Assembly: GCA_963807355.1 (NCBI GenBank)
Contig: CAWEBX010000024.1
Coordinates: 1-64,000, forward strand
Length of the DNA stretch: 64,000 nt
Source: Nitrobacter sp963807355
GTDB lineage: Bacteria; Pseudomonadota; Alphaproteobacteria; Rhizobiales; Xanthobacteraceae
Direction of reading: 5' to 3'
Shown here: positions 18,253 to 27,064 of the stretch, one piece after another
Position numbering within the stretch: the stretch's first letter is position 1
Layout of the letters: each line of letters begins with the position of its first letter
Notes under the pieces: generated by a model
Told to the model about the DNA's origin: nothing
Database searches by the model: none
What the model saw: only the letters and a program-made list of their open reading frames with translations
Made by a program: the position numbers and the translations under genes

Positions 18253-18972
18253 ATGGAACATCTGAAATATCCGAACGAGAGCGAGGGCTATCGAATCGCG
18301 CGCAACCGGTTGTTGGAGGAGGAGATCAAGCTGCGTGCGCAGATCGAGGCGGTCGCTGCGCGGCGTCGCGCGCTGCCGCTGGGTGGCGAAGTGCCGTGGG
18401 ATTATGTGTTCGAGCGCATCGGCGACAATTTCATGCCGCAGAAGGTGAGGATGTCCGAGTTGTTCGGGCCGCACGACACGATGATCCTCTACAGTTTCAT
18501 GTACGGCCCCGAGCGCGACTCCCCATGCTCCGGTTGCACGCATCTTCTCGATGGTATCGACGGCGCCGCGCGACACCTCACCCAACGCGCGGCGTTTCAT
18601 GTCGTTGCCAAATCGCCGATCGCGCGTTTGATGGCGCTCGCGCGCCAGCGCGGCTGGCAGCACATGTCGCTGCTCTCGACCGCGGGCAACTGCTACGACG
18701 GCGACTATTTCGGTGACACCACGAAGCTGTCAAAAGCCATGCGGCTTCAGCACAGTGTGCCGGTGGGCAAAAACTGGGACGAGACGATCTTCAACGTGTT
18801 CAAGAAGCGCAACGGAAAAATCCATCACTTCTGGGGCTCGGAGATGGCTTTCGCGCGCCCGGTGCCGGGCCAGCACCACCGCGCCGGCGACATGGCCGAT
18901 CCCTTGTGGAATCTCCTCGACATGACGCCGGACGGGCGAGGGGAGACGTGGTTTCCGGAGGTGGAGTATTAG
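18253..18972 (+). CDS. DUF899 family thioredoxin-like protein
   Basis: A 239-residue soluble protein of the DUF899 family, a thioredoxin-fold group of unknown activity. Diagnostic features are LEEEIKLRAQIEAVAARRRALP near the N-terminus, VRMSELFGPHDTMILYSFMY, the cysteine pair in CSGCTHLLDG around residues 93-96 and WQHMSLLSTAGNCYDGDY. It ends in the family's aromatic region with HFWGSEM and PLWNLLDMTP. It stands alone between a repeat element and a convergent acyltransferase pseudogene. Confidence 0.85.
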   Translation: MEHLKYPNESEGYRIARNRLLEEEIKLRAQIEAVAARRRALPLGGEVPWDYVFERIGDNFMPQKVRMSELFGPHDTMILYSFMYGPERDSPCSGCTHLLDGIDGAARHLTQRAAFHVVAKSPIARLMALARQRGWQHMSLLSTAGNCYDGDYFGDTTKLSKAMRLQHSVPVGKNWDETIFNVFKKRNGKIHHFWGSEMAFARPVPGQHHRAGDMADPLWNLLDMTPDGRGETWFPEVEY

Positions 18973-19008
18973 GGCGTGATTTGCCGAGGTTGAATCGGAT
19001 ACCCCGGC

Positions 19009-20142
19009 TCAACCGCGTTCAGTTGGGTAGGAGGCTTGAGGTTGTTTCAGTGATAACGCGTTGATGATCGCATATCTCCAATCCGTTTTTCTACGCTCTG
19101 TATATTCTGCAACAAGAAGCACGATGCCAAAGGTGCCGCCCTCAACGAGTATTTGCTGCGGCGACGTGCCTATCTTCCAAGGTGAAATTGCCGTGAGAAA
19201 CTGCGCATGCGGGACATGCAGAAGATAGAGCGTAAACGTCGACCCAGCGAGCCAACGCACCGGTTTTATAGTAAGAGGCGCCAGCCTCTGCCAGTTCAGG
19301 CCTGCTAAATTAAAACTCATGAAGTTTAGTGCAACCAAAAGGCCAATGCCGTAATCGGCCAGGTAGGCGCGCCAGTTCACTAAAGTCCGCCAAGGTGCCG
19401 CATCTACCACAGCCACCGGATTGGGTTCTGATATCCGAACTAGCTGCCAAAACGCAAGGACAGCCAAGGTTGTCAAGCTGCTCCACCAAAGAATGCTCGC
19501 GCCGGACTTGCCGATGCTAACCCGTGACGGAAATGTCCAAGTCGCCACTCCCATCAACCAAAGCGGGAACAGTATGATGATACGCGGTCCCGCTATCGCG
19601 ATGCACAGCAAAGTCAGCGCAAAGCGCCAGAATCCGTTGCTGAAGTATGCTGCAGCAAAGATCAAGTAGTACCAGATTTCGTAGCCAAGTGACCAGAAGG
19701 GGCCATTATACCCGGGCGTAACGTTCGAGAACCATAGTTGATTTGTAAACAGCAGACACCGGAAATAGGCGACAAGTGAAGTATCACCCCACTGCACCTC
19801 TGGCCTAAGTGATGTGCCAGCGGCGCCGAGCACGAAGCTGATAATCAAGGTCGGCAGGACAACAGAATATAGCCTCGCACATCGAGCGACGGCGTATTGA
19901 GTGAAACTCCTCTCCCGATTTGAAACGGCATAAGCGATAACATAGCCCGACAGAACAAAAAAAACGTCGACGGCCTGCGGGCCTAAAGCGCCGATCGGTC
20001 AAAAAACGCCCACCGTATAATCCCCAAGGTGGTCGAATGCGACGACGAGGGCTGCGCAAAATCGCACGATATCGATAAAAATCGAGGTTTCGCGCCTCAT
20101 GCCGATGGATGCACTTCGCCAATTCAAGTCGCTCTCTTCCAT
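19009..20142 (-). pseudogene. Acyltransferase 3 (OafA/YrhL family) with an in-frame stop
   Basis: From an ATG at 20142 the minus strand reads one continuous frame of 377 codons apart from a TGA at 19999-20001 (about codon 48). Before it comes IDIVRFCAALVVAFDHLG, with the family's RFxAALxVxxxH start; after it FFVLSGYVIAYAVS and many membrane helices, including PFWSLGYEIWYYLIFAAAYF and FTLYLLHVPHAQFL. The family O-acylates surface sugars. No frameshift is needed: one nonsense codon, probably from one base change next to the A6 run at 20001-20006, interrupts the gene. Lower GC than its neighbours suggests transferred DNA. Confidence 0.8.
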
Positions 20143-20237
20143 CTTGTGACGACACCACAAGAGAGTACGAGGCGCGTCAACGGCATAAGGAGGTGACTAA
20201 CTTACCCGAATAACGAACTCACTCGGGTTCAGGTCTA

Positions 20238-20280
20238 GAACATGATCCCGGAAAGCGTGGTTTCGGATAGGATCATGCTC
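20238..20280. repeat. Palindromic repeat, family B
   Basis: Perfect 8-bp arms CATGATCC (20241-20248) and GGATCATG (20270-20277) enclose CGGAAAGCGTGGTTTCGGATA. Elements of this kind occur between genes across Bradyrhizobiaceae. Confidence 0.65.
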
Positions 20281-20325
20281 AATCAAGGGGATGAGCCCCC
20301 TCCAGGGGAGGGTGAAGCGGCGCGC

Positions 20326-22155
20326 TTATGAAGTCGGCAGCGGCTCGGTCGCTGCGTCGAGCCAGAGTTTCGTGGATTCGTCGAGATGCGGGCGCACCTC
20401 GCGGCGGACGCGAGCATGATAGTCGTTGAGCCAAATCAGCTCTTTCTTGCTGATGCGGTGATCGATCAGTCGGCGGTCGATCGGCGCCAGCGTCAGGGTC
20501 TCGAAGCCGTTCATGGGTTTCTCGGCGCCGGGAATCTCCGCGGCTGTGACCAGCACTAGGTTTTCGATCCGGATGCCGAACGCGTCACGTTTATAATAGC
20601 CCGGCTCGTTCGACAGGATCATGCCGCGCTTCAGCGGTGTGGTGCCGAGTTTCGAGATCCGCGCCGGGCCTTCGTGCACAGAGAGGTAGCTGCCGACGCC
20701 GTGGCCGGTGCCGTGGTCGAAGTCGACGCCGGCCTGCCAGAGAAACTGTCGCGCCAGCGTGTCGAGTTGCGCGCCGGTGGTGCCATCGGGAAACACCGCG
20801 CGGGCGATGGCGATGTTGCCGCGCAGCACACGGGTGAAGCGGTCGCGCATCTCGTCGGTCGGCGTGCCGATGGCGATGGTGCGGGTGACGTCGGTGGTGC
20901 CGTCCTCGTATTGCCCGCCGGAATCGATCAGCAGCAAATCGCCGGGCACGATGCGGCGGTTGCTCATGCGGGTGACGCGGTAGTGAACGATGGCGCCGTT
21001 CGGCCCGGTGCCCGAGATGGTGGGAAAGGAGACGTCCTTCAGCGCGCCGGTCTCGCGGCGAAAGGTTTCCAGCGCCTCGACCGCGTCGATTTCGGTCAGC
21101 GTGCCCTTCGGCGCCTCGCGGTCGATCCAAGCGAGAAACCGCGCCAGCGCCACGGCGTCGCGCCGATGCGCGGCGCGCGCGCCCTCGATCTCGGTCTGGT
21201 TCTTCACCGCCTTCAAAAGCGCGACGGGATCGTTGCCGCGCACCGGCTTGCCGCCGGCGGATGTGATCAGGCGGCTCAACGCGTCGGCGGCGGTGGCTTT
21301 GTCGAGCGCGATCGCCGCGCCGGATTGGGCCGTCCGCGTCAGCGTGTCAGTCAATTCGTCAGGTTCGCGGACCTCGGCGTTGCGTTCGAGATGATCGCGT
21401 GTGCTGTTGGAAAGTTTGCGGGTGTCGATGAAGATGGCGGGACGGCCATCCTTTGGCACCAAAGCGTAGGACAGAGGCAGCGGCGTATGCGAGACATCGG
21501 CGCCGCGAATGTTGAAGGTCCACGCCACCGCGTGGGAATCCGACAACACCAGCGCGTCGACGCCGAGCTTTGTCATTTCGGCGCGGATGCGCGCGAGCTT
21601 GTCGGCCTCGGCTTCGCCGGCGAACGTCGCGCCGTGAATCGTGACCGGGCCGAGCGGCGGCGCGGGTCGGTCGGTCCAGATGCTGTCGACCGGGTTGCTG
21701 TCGACGGGGACCAACTCGGTGCCCGCCTTCGTGCAAGCCGTCGCGAGACGTTCGACCGCCGCCGAGGTGTGCAGCCATGGATCATAGCCAAGGCGATCAC
21801 CGGCCGTGAGATGCTCCGCCAGCCAGCTTTCCGGGGGCGGATCGGCCAGCGAAGCGATGCTCCAGGCTCGAACGTCCACCTGTTGCGCCGCCTGCAAGGT
21901 GTAGCGGCCGTCGACAAATACGGCAGCTTCCGTCGCCAGCACGACGGCAAGGCCGGCCGATCCGGTGAAGCCGGTGAGCCACGCCAGCCGCTCCTCGGAA
22001 GGCGGGACATACTCGTTCTGCTGCCGGTCCGCGCGCGGGATCACGAAGCCTGTCAGTTGCCGCCGCACCAGCTCCTCGCGAAACGCGGCGAGACGAGCGG
22101 TCAGCACGCCGCCGCCTTCGGGGTCCTCGAATGTCTGGAAATGGGCCTCGAACAT
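20326..22155 (-). CDS. pepP: Xaa-Pro aminopeptidase (M24B)
   Basis: 609 residues, long for PepP and typical of three-domain aminopeptidase P: two creatinase-like N-terminal domains and a C-terminal pita-bread catalytic domain. The dinuclear metal ligands are present: LLIDSGGQYEDGTTDVTRT (two Asp), the His in HGTGHGVGSYL, the Glu in LSNEPGYY and the Glu in GIRIENLV. It removes an N-terminal residue preceding proline, in the cytoplasm. A family A repeat separates it from prmA upstream; the spacing argues against tight coupling. Confidence 0.9.
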   Translation of the reverse strand: MFEAHFQTFEDPEGGGVLTARLAAFREELVRRQLTGFVIPRADRQQNEYVPPSEERLAWLTGFTGSAGLAVVLATEAAVFVDGRYTLQAAQQVDVRAWSIASLADPPPESWLAEHLTAGDRLGYDPWLHTSAAVERLATACTKAGTELVPVDSNPVDSIWTDRPAPPLGPVTIHGATFAGEAEADKLARIRAEMTKLGVDALVLSDSHAVAWTFNIRGADVSHTPLPLSYALVPKDGRPAIFIDTRKLSNSTRDHLERNAEVREPDELTDTLTRTAQSGAAIALDKATAADALSRLITSAGGKPVRGNDPVALLKAVKNQTEIEGARAAHRRDAVALARFLAWIDREAPKGTLTEIDAVEALETFRRETGALKDVSFPTISGTGPNGAIVHYRVTRMSNRRIVPGDLLLIDSGGQYEDGTTDVTRTIAIGTPTDEMRDRFTRVLRGNIAIARAVFPDGTTGAQLDTLARQFLWQAGVDFDHGTGHGVGSYLSVHEGPARISKLGTTPLKRGMILSNEPGYYKRDAFGIRIENLVLVTAAEIPGAEKPMNGFETLTLAPIDRRLIDHRISKKELIWLNDYHARVRREVRPHLDESTKLWLDAATEPLPTS

Positions 22156-22167
22156 TGTCCGGGCATT

Positions 22168-22230
22168 CTAGCGCGTATTCCGCAAAAGTGGACACCGGTT
22201 CGCGTGAAGAAAACGCGTCAAAACAAAAGT
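22168..22230. repeat. Dispersed palindromic repeat, family A, copy 3
   Basis: Contains TAGCGCGTATTCCGCAAAAG, a variant of the left arm, then ACCGGTTCGCGTGAAGAAAA and CGCGTCAAAACAAAAG. It lies between pepP and prmA. Confidence 0.75.
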
Positions 22231-22234
22231 GACG

Positions 22235-23131
22235 TCAGCGGCGATTCTGCATCAGCAGGCTGCACCACCCGTCGATCCGGATCTGCTGGATCAACACCAG
22301 CCCCTGCGCGCGGTAGGCCGCAATGACGCCGCGGGTTTGCTGCGGCAGCAGTCCGGACAGGATCACCATGGCCTCAGGCGCGAGGTGACGCGCCATGGCC
22401 GGGGCCATCTGCCGCAGCGGATTGGCGAGGATATTCGCCAGCACCAAATTGAACGGCGCGCGCGTGCGAAACGACGGCGCGGAAAAGCCGGTCGCGCAGA
22501 TCGCCTCGACAAGATTGCCGACGCCGTTCGATATGGCATTCTCTCTCGCCACGGACGTGGAACGCGGGTCGATGTCGCTGGCCAGCACGTTCCGACGCAG
22601 CGCTTTTGCCGCGGCGATGGCCAGGACGCCGGTGCCAGCACCGAGATCGAGAACGCGCCGCGGCATCCGGGCGCGCAGTACCTGATCGAGCAGCAGCAGG
22701 CAGCCCCGGGTGGTGCCGTGATGGCCGGTGCCGAACGCCAGCGCGGCCTCGATCTCGATGCTCAGCTTGTTAGGCGGGACGCGTGCGCGGTCGTGCCGGC
22801 CGTGGATTATGAAGCGGCCGGCGGGGACCGGAGCCAATCCTTCAAGGCTGGCCTCGACCCAGTCCCTGGCGGCAACGCGATCGAAGACGACGGTCCGGGC
22901 GACCTCATCGCCGGCGGCGAGAGCGACCAGCGTGCGGATTCGTTTTTCGTCCGGCGGATCGGCGAAGTGGACCGCGATGCTCCAGCAGCCGTCGCTGCGT
23001 TCGAATGCGGTAACCGCGGCCTCGCTGTCCTCAAGGCTTTCGGTCAGGAGATCGACGACCTGACGCGCGATCTGCTCCGCCCCGATGGCGAAGGCGGCGC
23101 AGCTCGTTGCCGGTGAAATGGCGTTTGTCAT
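22235..23131 (-). CDS. prmA: Ribosomal protein L11 methyltransferase
   Basis: About 298 residues from ATG 23131; an ATG at 23149 is possible but abuts a repeat element. The N-terminal substrate-binding domain is followed by the SAM-binding core: LAFGTGHHGTTRGCL, motif I VLDLGAGTGVLAIAAAK, SDIDPRSTSVARENA and NLVLANILANPL (the N-I-L-A motif of the amino-methyltransferase). It trimethylates amino groups of ribosomal protein L11. The family is usually about 290-300 residues, so this one is complete. Confidence 0.93.
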   Translation of the reverse strand: MTNAISPATSCAAFAIGAEQIARQVVDLLTESLEDSEAAVTAFERSDGCWSIAVHFADPPDEKRIRTLVALAAGDEVARTVVFDRVAARDWVEASLEGLAPVPAGRFIIHGRHDRARVPPNKLSIEIEAALAFGTGHHGTTRGCLLLLDQVLRARMPRRVLDLGAGTGVLAIAAAKALRRNVLASDIDPRSTSVARENAISNGVGNLVEAICATGFSAPSFRTRAPFNLVLANILANPLRQMAPAMARHLAPEAMVILSGLLPQQTRGVIAAYRAQGLVLIQQIRIDGWCSLLMQNRR

Positions 23132-23147
23132 CGACAGCCCGGGGTCC

Positions 23148-23212
23148 ATAGCGTTTTCGAGCGAAGTGGACCGGTTCGCGTGAAGAAAGCGCGTTAAATC
23201 AAGATTATAGCT
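23148..23212. repeat. Dispersed palindromic repeat, family A, copy 4
   Basis: ATAGCGTTTTCGAGCGAAG, then GGACCGGTTCGCGTGAAGAA and AGCGCGTTAAATCAAGATTA. It starts at the extreme 5' end of prmA, so it may have reshaped that gene's leader. Confidence 0.8.
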
Positions 23213-23264
23213 CCGCCTCGGATTTCATGAGAAGCGGAAAGGGGAATGGAGATCCCGCAGGGCC

Positions 23265-23663
23265 TCATAAATATTTGGCAATGAGATAGCCGATGCCATA
23301 GGCCGGTCCAGCGACCAGGAGAATGGCGAACACCATGACAAGCCAGCCCTTTATAATCGCGATGATGCCGCCGCTCTCCCAGAGCTCTTGCGGTCCCGGT
23401 TGCCCGTAGGCCCACAGCGACCAGGAGGCGGCCACGAGCAGGTAGACGTCAAAAATATTCAACGATGCGCCGACATAACCGAGATAAGTCGGGACAAGAA
23501 TCGCCAGAAAAACCCGGCCAAGAATTTGTAGCACCTCACCCCCCAGAACTTGCCTACTTTCGTCAGGCCCTTGCTTTAGTGCAAATCGGAAACTTAGACG
23601 ATGGAAAATGCGCAGGCGGAAAGGCGGCGGCAGGGTGACGGCGATAGGCGTTGTGATTGTCAC
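23265..23663 (-). CDS. Hypothetical membrane protein
   Basis: A 132-residue protein with a basic N-terminal region and about three hydrophobic segments: ILGRVFLAILVPTYLGYVG, FDVYLLVAASWSLWAYG and GWLVMVFAILLVAGPAYGIGYLI. No family is recognised. The start could lie further downstream, since the first 35 residues are polar and arginine-rich. Its promoter region contains a cluster of DnaA-box-like sites at 23689-23720. Confidence 0.6.
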   Translation of the reverse strand: MTITTPIAVTLPPPFRLRIFHRLSFRFALKQGPDESRQVLGGEVLQILGRVFLAILVPTYLGYVGASLNIFDVYLLVAASWSLWAYGQPGPQELWESGGIIAIIKGWLVMVFAILLVAGPAYGIGYLIAKYL

Positions 23664-23688
23664 GAAGGGCGGCCGGGGATGCGGAAGC

Positions 23689-23720
23689 TTTCCACAGAGA
23701 TATCCACAGGATTTCCACAG
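23689..23720. promoter_or_regulatory. Three closely spaced DnaA-box-like sites
   Basis: TTTCCACAG (23689-23697), TATCCACAG (23701-23709) and TTTCCACAG (23712-23720) stand in the same orientation, 12 and 11 bp apart. They resemble the DnaA consensus TTATNCACA, each with at least one mismatch. They lie in the intergenic region upstream of the membrane-protein gene on the minus strand. Confidence 0.4.
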
Positions 23721-23834
23721 CCTGATCCCCGGTTTCGCACAGAGTTTTCGACAGCCTTATAGGCCGCCTCGATATCAGCGCGGGTTGTGGTCGGAATTGG
23801 CCTCGCTGGGCGATATTCTATGTGGTGTTGATTG

Positions 23835-25442
23835 TTAGCGGCGAGCGAACAGCGCCCGGTGATCCCGCAGGATGGCGCGGGCGGCGTTATGACCGGGTGC
23901 GCCTGTGACACCTCCGCCGGGATGCGCGCCGGCGCCGCAGTGATAGAGCCCCTTCAGCGGTCCCCGGTAGTCTGCGTAGCCCAGCATCGGCCGGGCCGAA
24001 AACAATTGGTTCAGCGTCAGCGCGCCGTGGAAGATGTCGCCGCCCAGCAATCCAAATTCGCGTTCGAGGTCGAGCGGTGACAGGACCTGCCGGCCGATCA
24101 CGCTGGCGGCAAAGCCCGGCGCGTAGCGGTCGAGGGTCGCGATCATGAGGTCGGCGACCTCATCGCGATGGTCATCCCAAGACGCGCCGTCAGGCAATTG
24201 CGGCGCGACATGCTGGCAGAAAAGGCTGGCCACATGGCGGCCGGGCGGTGCGAGGAAATCGTCGATCACCGAGGGGATCAGAACCTCGATCACCGGTTCG
24301 CGGCTCCAGCCGAACTTTCGCGCGTCCTGCCAGGCGCTGTCCATGTAGTCGAGACCGGGTGCAATGATGATGCCTGCGCTGAGATGGTCGCCCGCGCCCC
24401 GCAAGGCGGAGAATGAGGGGAGGGCGGAGAGCGCGACGTTCATCCGGAATGTCCCGGAGCCATTGCGCCAGTTCTTGATGCGGGTCAGAAAGGTGGCGGG
24501 CAGCGCGTCGGCGGGCAACAGCCGCGTATACAGCAGTTTTGGGTTGACGTTCGCCGCGACATATCTTGCGCGGATCGTCCGTCCGTCGTCGAGCACGGTA
24601 CCTGCTACCTGCTTTCCTTCGACAACGATCTCACGCACGCCTGCGTTCGTTTCGATTTCCACACCGGTCGCGCGGGCGGCCATTGCCATCGCCTGGGTGA
24701 TCGCGCCCATGCCGCCGATGGCGTGTCCCCAAACGCCCTTCTTGCCGTTCACTTCCCCGAAAGCATGGTGCAGCATCACGTAGGCCGAGCCGGCCGCGTA
24801 GGGACTCGCATAGTTGCCGACGATGGCGTCAAAGCCGAACAGAGCCTTGATAAGATCGGTTTCGAAGCGATCGTCGAGCATGTCTCCTGCCGATCGCGTA
24901 AAGAGATCGAGCAGGCTGCGTTGCTGCTCCAGCGAAAGCCCGCGCAAGATGCCCACCGTGCCAGCGGCGTTGACGAACTCGTGCGCCGCCTTGAGGCCAA
25001 GCCCCTCAACGAGATTTGGTGGCGCGCGGAGCACGAATTGGCGGACAACGTCGGCGATCTCTTCGAGTTCGCGCATGAAATCGCCGATCGCGTTCGCATC
25101 CCGTTCGCTCAAGCGAGCCGCCGATGCCCGGGTGCGGCCTTCGCCGGTGAGCAGGTAGCGGCCGTCGGGAGCGGGCAAGAAGTTCTGCGCGCGGCGTTCG
25201 ACGATCCGCAGGCCGTGGTTGTGAAGCTGCAGGTCAGCCATGACTTTCGGATTGAGCAGGCTGACGGTGTAGGCCGCGACCGAATTGCGGAAACCTGGGT
25301 GGAATTCCTCGGTCACCGCTGCGCCGCCCACCACCTTGCGCCGCTCCACGACTCTGACGCGTAGTCCGGCCATTGCGAGATAGGCCGCGCACGTCAAGCC
25401 GTTGTGGCCTGCGCCGATGATAACGACGTCAGTGTCTGACAT
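23835..25442 (-). CDS. Phytoene-desaturase-like FAD-dependent oxidoreductase
   Basis: 535 residues. The N-terminus is a dinucleotide-binding fold (VVIIGAGHNGLTCAAYLAMAG) followed by GGAAVTEEFHPGFR, typical of the CrtI/PYROXD2 group of amine-oxidase-like flavoproteins. The C-terminal FAD segment is GLYHCGAGAHPGGGVTGAPGHNAA. The members nearest to PYROXD2 have no settled substrate, and no carotenoid genes are nearby, so a carotenoid role is not supported. Length and ends look complete. The gene is transcribed alone. Confidence 0.85.
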   Translation of the reverse strand: MSDTDVVIIGAGHNGLTCAAYLAMAGLRVRVVERRKVVGGAAVTEEFHPGFRNSVAAYTVSLLNPKVMADLQLHNHGLRIVERRAQNFLPAPDGRYLLTGEGRTRASAARLSERDANAIGDFMRELEEIADVVRQFVLRAPPNLVEGLGLKAAHEFVNAAGTVGILRGLSLEQQRSLLDLFTRSAGDMLDDRFETDLIKALFGFDAIVGNYASPYAAGSAYVMLHHAFGEVNGKKGVWGHAIGGMGAITQAMAMAARATGVEIETNAGVREIVVEGKQVAGTVLDDGRTIRARYVAANVNPKLLYTRLLPADALPATFLTRIKNWRNGSGTFRMNVALSALPSFSALRGAGDHLSAGIIIAPGLDYMDSAWQDARKFGWSREPVIEVLIPSVIDDFLAPPGRHVASLFCQHVAPQLPDGASWDDHRDEVADLMIATLDRYAPGFAASVIGRQVLSPLDLEREFGLLGGDIFHGALTLNQLFSARPMLGYADYRGPLKGLYHCGAGAHPGGGVTGAPGHNAARAILRDHRALFARR

Positions 25443-25592
25443 ATCCGCTTCAAAGTCCTCAGACGGTCTGACTGCCGTCCTTCAAGCTCTTATCGGAAAG
25501 GCCGATGGACGGCACAAGGCTTACGAGCCGAGTTCAGTCTGATGACACGCTCTGCGTTGGCGGTAACTGCGCAATGGTGAAGATAGTAGCGG

Positions 25593-26390
25593 TCAGTCGT
25601 CGAAGCCAGAGAACAGGCCTCGCGACCGATAGGGTCGTGGCGCATAGACCTGAGGCTGCGCGTATCCGTAGCCTGTTTGATCGCCGTAGTAGTATTGCTG
25701 TGGTTGAGGAATGTTCTGCGCGCCATGACGATAACTGCGCGGAGCAGGATAGCGCTGATCGTTGGAACTGCCGTCGGCCGGATAGATATAGCCGTCGTTG
25801 CCGCGAACGGTGGCCTGCGGCTGCCGATCGGGTGCGATCCGCCCGGGCGTCAGATCGACCGGATTTCCGGCGGCATCGTAAGATTGATAGGCCGACGTCG
25901 GGTCGCGACGGGCGACATCGGTTTGCCGCCTGCTACGAGGATTGCGCGCTAGCGCCACGCGCGAGGATCCAGTCAGTGTGACGGTGGTGTTGAGGACGCC
26001 CTCTGTCTTCACAAGAGAGAACAGTGTGCTGGCGTTGGCGCGCGAGATACGGACGCAGCCGTGAGAGACGGGGACGCCGAGGTTGCCCTCGGAGAACGTG
26101 CCGTGGATGGCATGACCGATCTTGGTGAAGAAGATCGAGTGCGGCATCGGCGCGTCGTCGAACTCCTTGGAGAAATGGTCGGCTTCCATCCGGAAAGTTT
26201 GGAATTTTCCATTCGGAGTTTCGTGCGACGGATTTCCAGTCGAGACCGGCCATTGATAGCGTTCAACGCCGTCGACGGAAACGGTCATTTGCTGATTGTC
26301 CTTGTCGACCACAATGGACACCTTTGCATGGGCGACGCTACCAGCGGCGAGAAACAGCAGAGCGGAAACAGGAATAAGAAACTTGCGCAT
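25593..26390 (-). CDS. L,D-transpeptidase (YkuD/ErfK), exported
   Basis: About 265 residues from ATG 26390 (MRKFLIPVSALLFLAAGS, signal peptide cleaved after AHA). The YkuD domain occupies roughly residues 25-150, with TGNPSHETPNGKF, HAIHGTFSEGNLGVPVSHG and the nucleophile in HGCVRISRANA. The remaining 110 residues form a low-complexity Pro/Tyr/Gln-rich tail (QPQQYYYGDQTGYGYAQPQ) ending in GLFSGFDD. It acts in the periplasm on peptidoglycan. Unlike the enzyme at 9557-10555 it has no separate peptidoglycan-binding domain; the tail may serve as a spacer. Confidence 0.9.
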   Translation of the reverse strand: MRKFLIPVSALLFLAAGSVAHAKVSIVVDKDNQQMTVSVDGVERYQWPVSTGNPSHETPNGKFQTFRMEADHFSKEFDDAPMPHSIFFTKIGHAIHGTFSEGNLGVPVSHGCVRISRANASTLFSLVKTEGVLNTTVTLTGSSRVALARNPRSRRQTDVARRDPTSAYQSYDAAGNPVDLTPGRIAPDRQPQATVRGNDGYIYPADGSSNDQRYPAPRSYRHGAQNIPQPQQYYYGDQTGYGYAQPQVYAPRPYRSRGLFSGFDD

Positions 26391-26649
26391 TGCCTCGGCC
26401 TCGACTTCAGCCACGTCCCCGAGCCATATATGCGCTCAAACAGGGTGTGCTTCCAGTAGCGGGTTTGCGTCATCGTTAACCCACGAGGCGGCACGACCAA
26501 GGCGGGGGAGAGGAAAAGTCGGGTGAGACCTTGGAAAGCGCCCTCCCGCAAGGCTCGGAACTTTCGGCGGGATTCCACGTGATATCACCGTAGATCCAGC
26601 GATCACGGCCTGTTGGGGCAACCTAGCTAAATTCAAAATAAGGACAGAA

Positions 26650-26997
26650 ATGCCGATGAGGATGAGAACCATAGCATTGCCAACCGAGCCTTCTTTCCGA
26701 TTGCGGATCGCGGTAGCCGCTGCTGCAGCGGCGCTGGCCCTATTCGCCATACCGCATCAAGCGCATGCTCAGGGTGTTTTCAATGGCATGGAGCGCGGTG
26801 CCAACCAAGGCGCGTACGAGGGTCATCGTGCGGCAGGGCCGGTAGGCGGCGCAATCGGCGGCGCGATTGGCGCCGGTGTCGGGGGTGCGGTCGGCGGCGT
26901 CAACGGCGTGCTCGGTATCCCGGATCGCGGACCTCGCCGGGGGCATCGATGCCGTGGTTATTGGAAGCACGGACATTTCCACTGCTACCGTCGATAA
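26650..26997 (+). CDS. Small exported glycine-zipper protein
   Basis: 115 residues. A cleavable signal peptide ends IPHQAHA after an Ala-rich core. The mature protein contains a glycine zipper (GGAIGGAIGAGVGGAVGGV), which can pack in or on membranes, then a basic His/Arg tail (RCRGYWKHGHFHCYRR) with two Cys. Small proteins of this form are common in Bradyrhizobiaceae; their role is unknown. GGACAG lies upstream of the ATG. Confidence 0.7.
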   Translation: MPMRMRTIALPTEPSFRLRIAVAAAAAALALFAIPHQAHAQGVFNGMERGANQGAYEGHRAAGPVGGAIGGAIGAGVGGAVGGVNGVLGIPDRGPRRGHRCRGYWKHGHFHCYRR

Positions 26998-27064
26998 GGA
27001 TTTCCCGTATGAGCAGACCGCGGTCGGGGTTGACCATCGCGGTCTGCGGTTTGCGCATCACAAT

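Noticed and set aside
20674..22326. 550-codon open frame on the plus strand
   Set aside because: Antisense to pepP; Arg/Gly/Ala-rich with no start signal. A GC-driven shadow frame.
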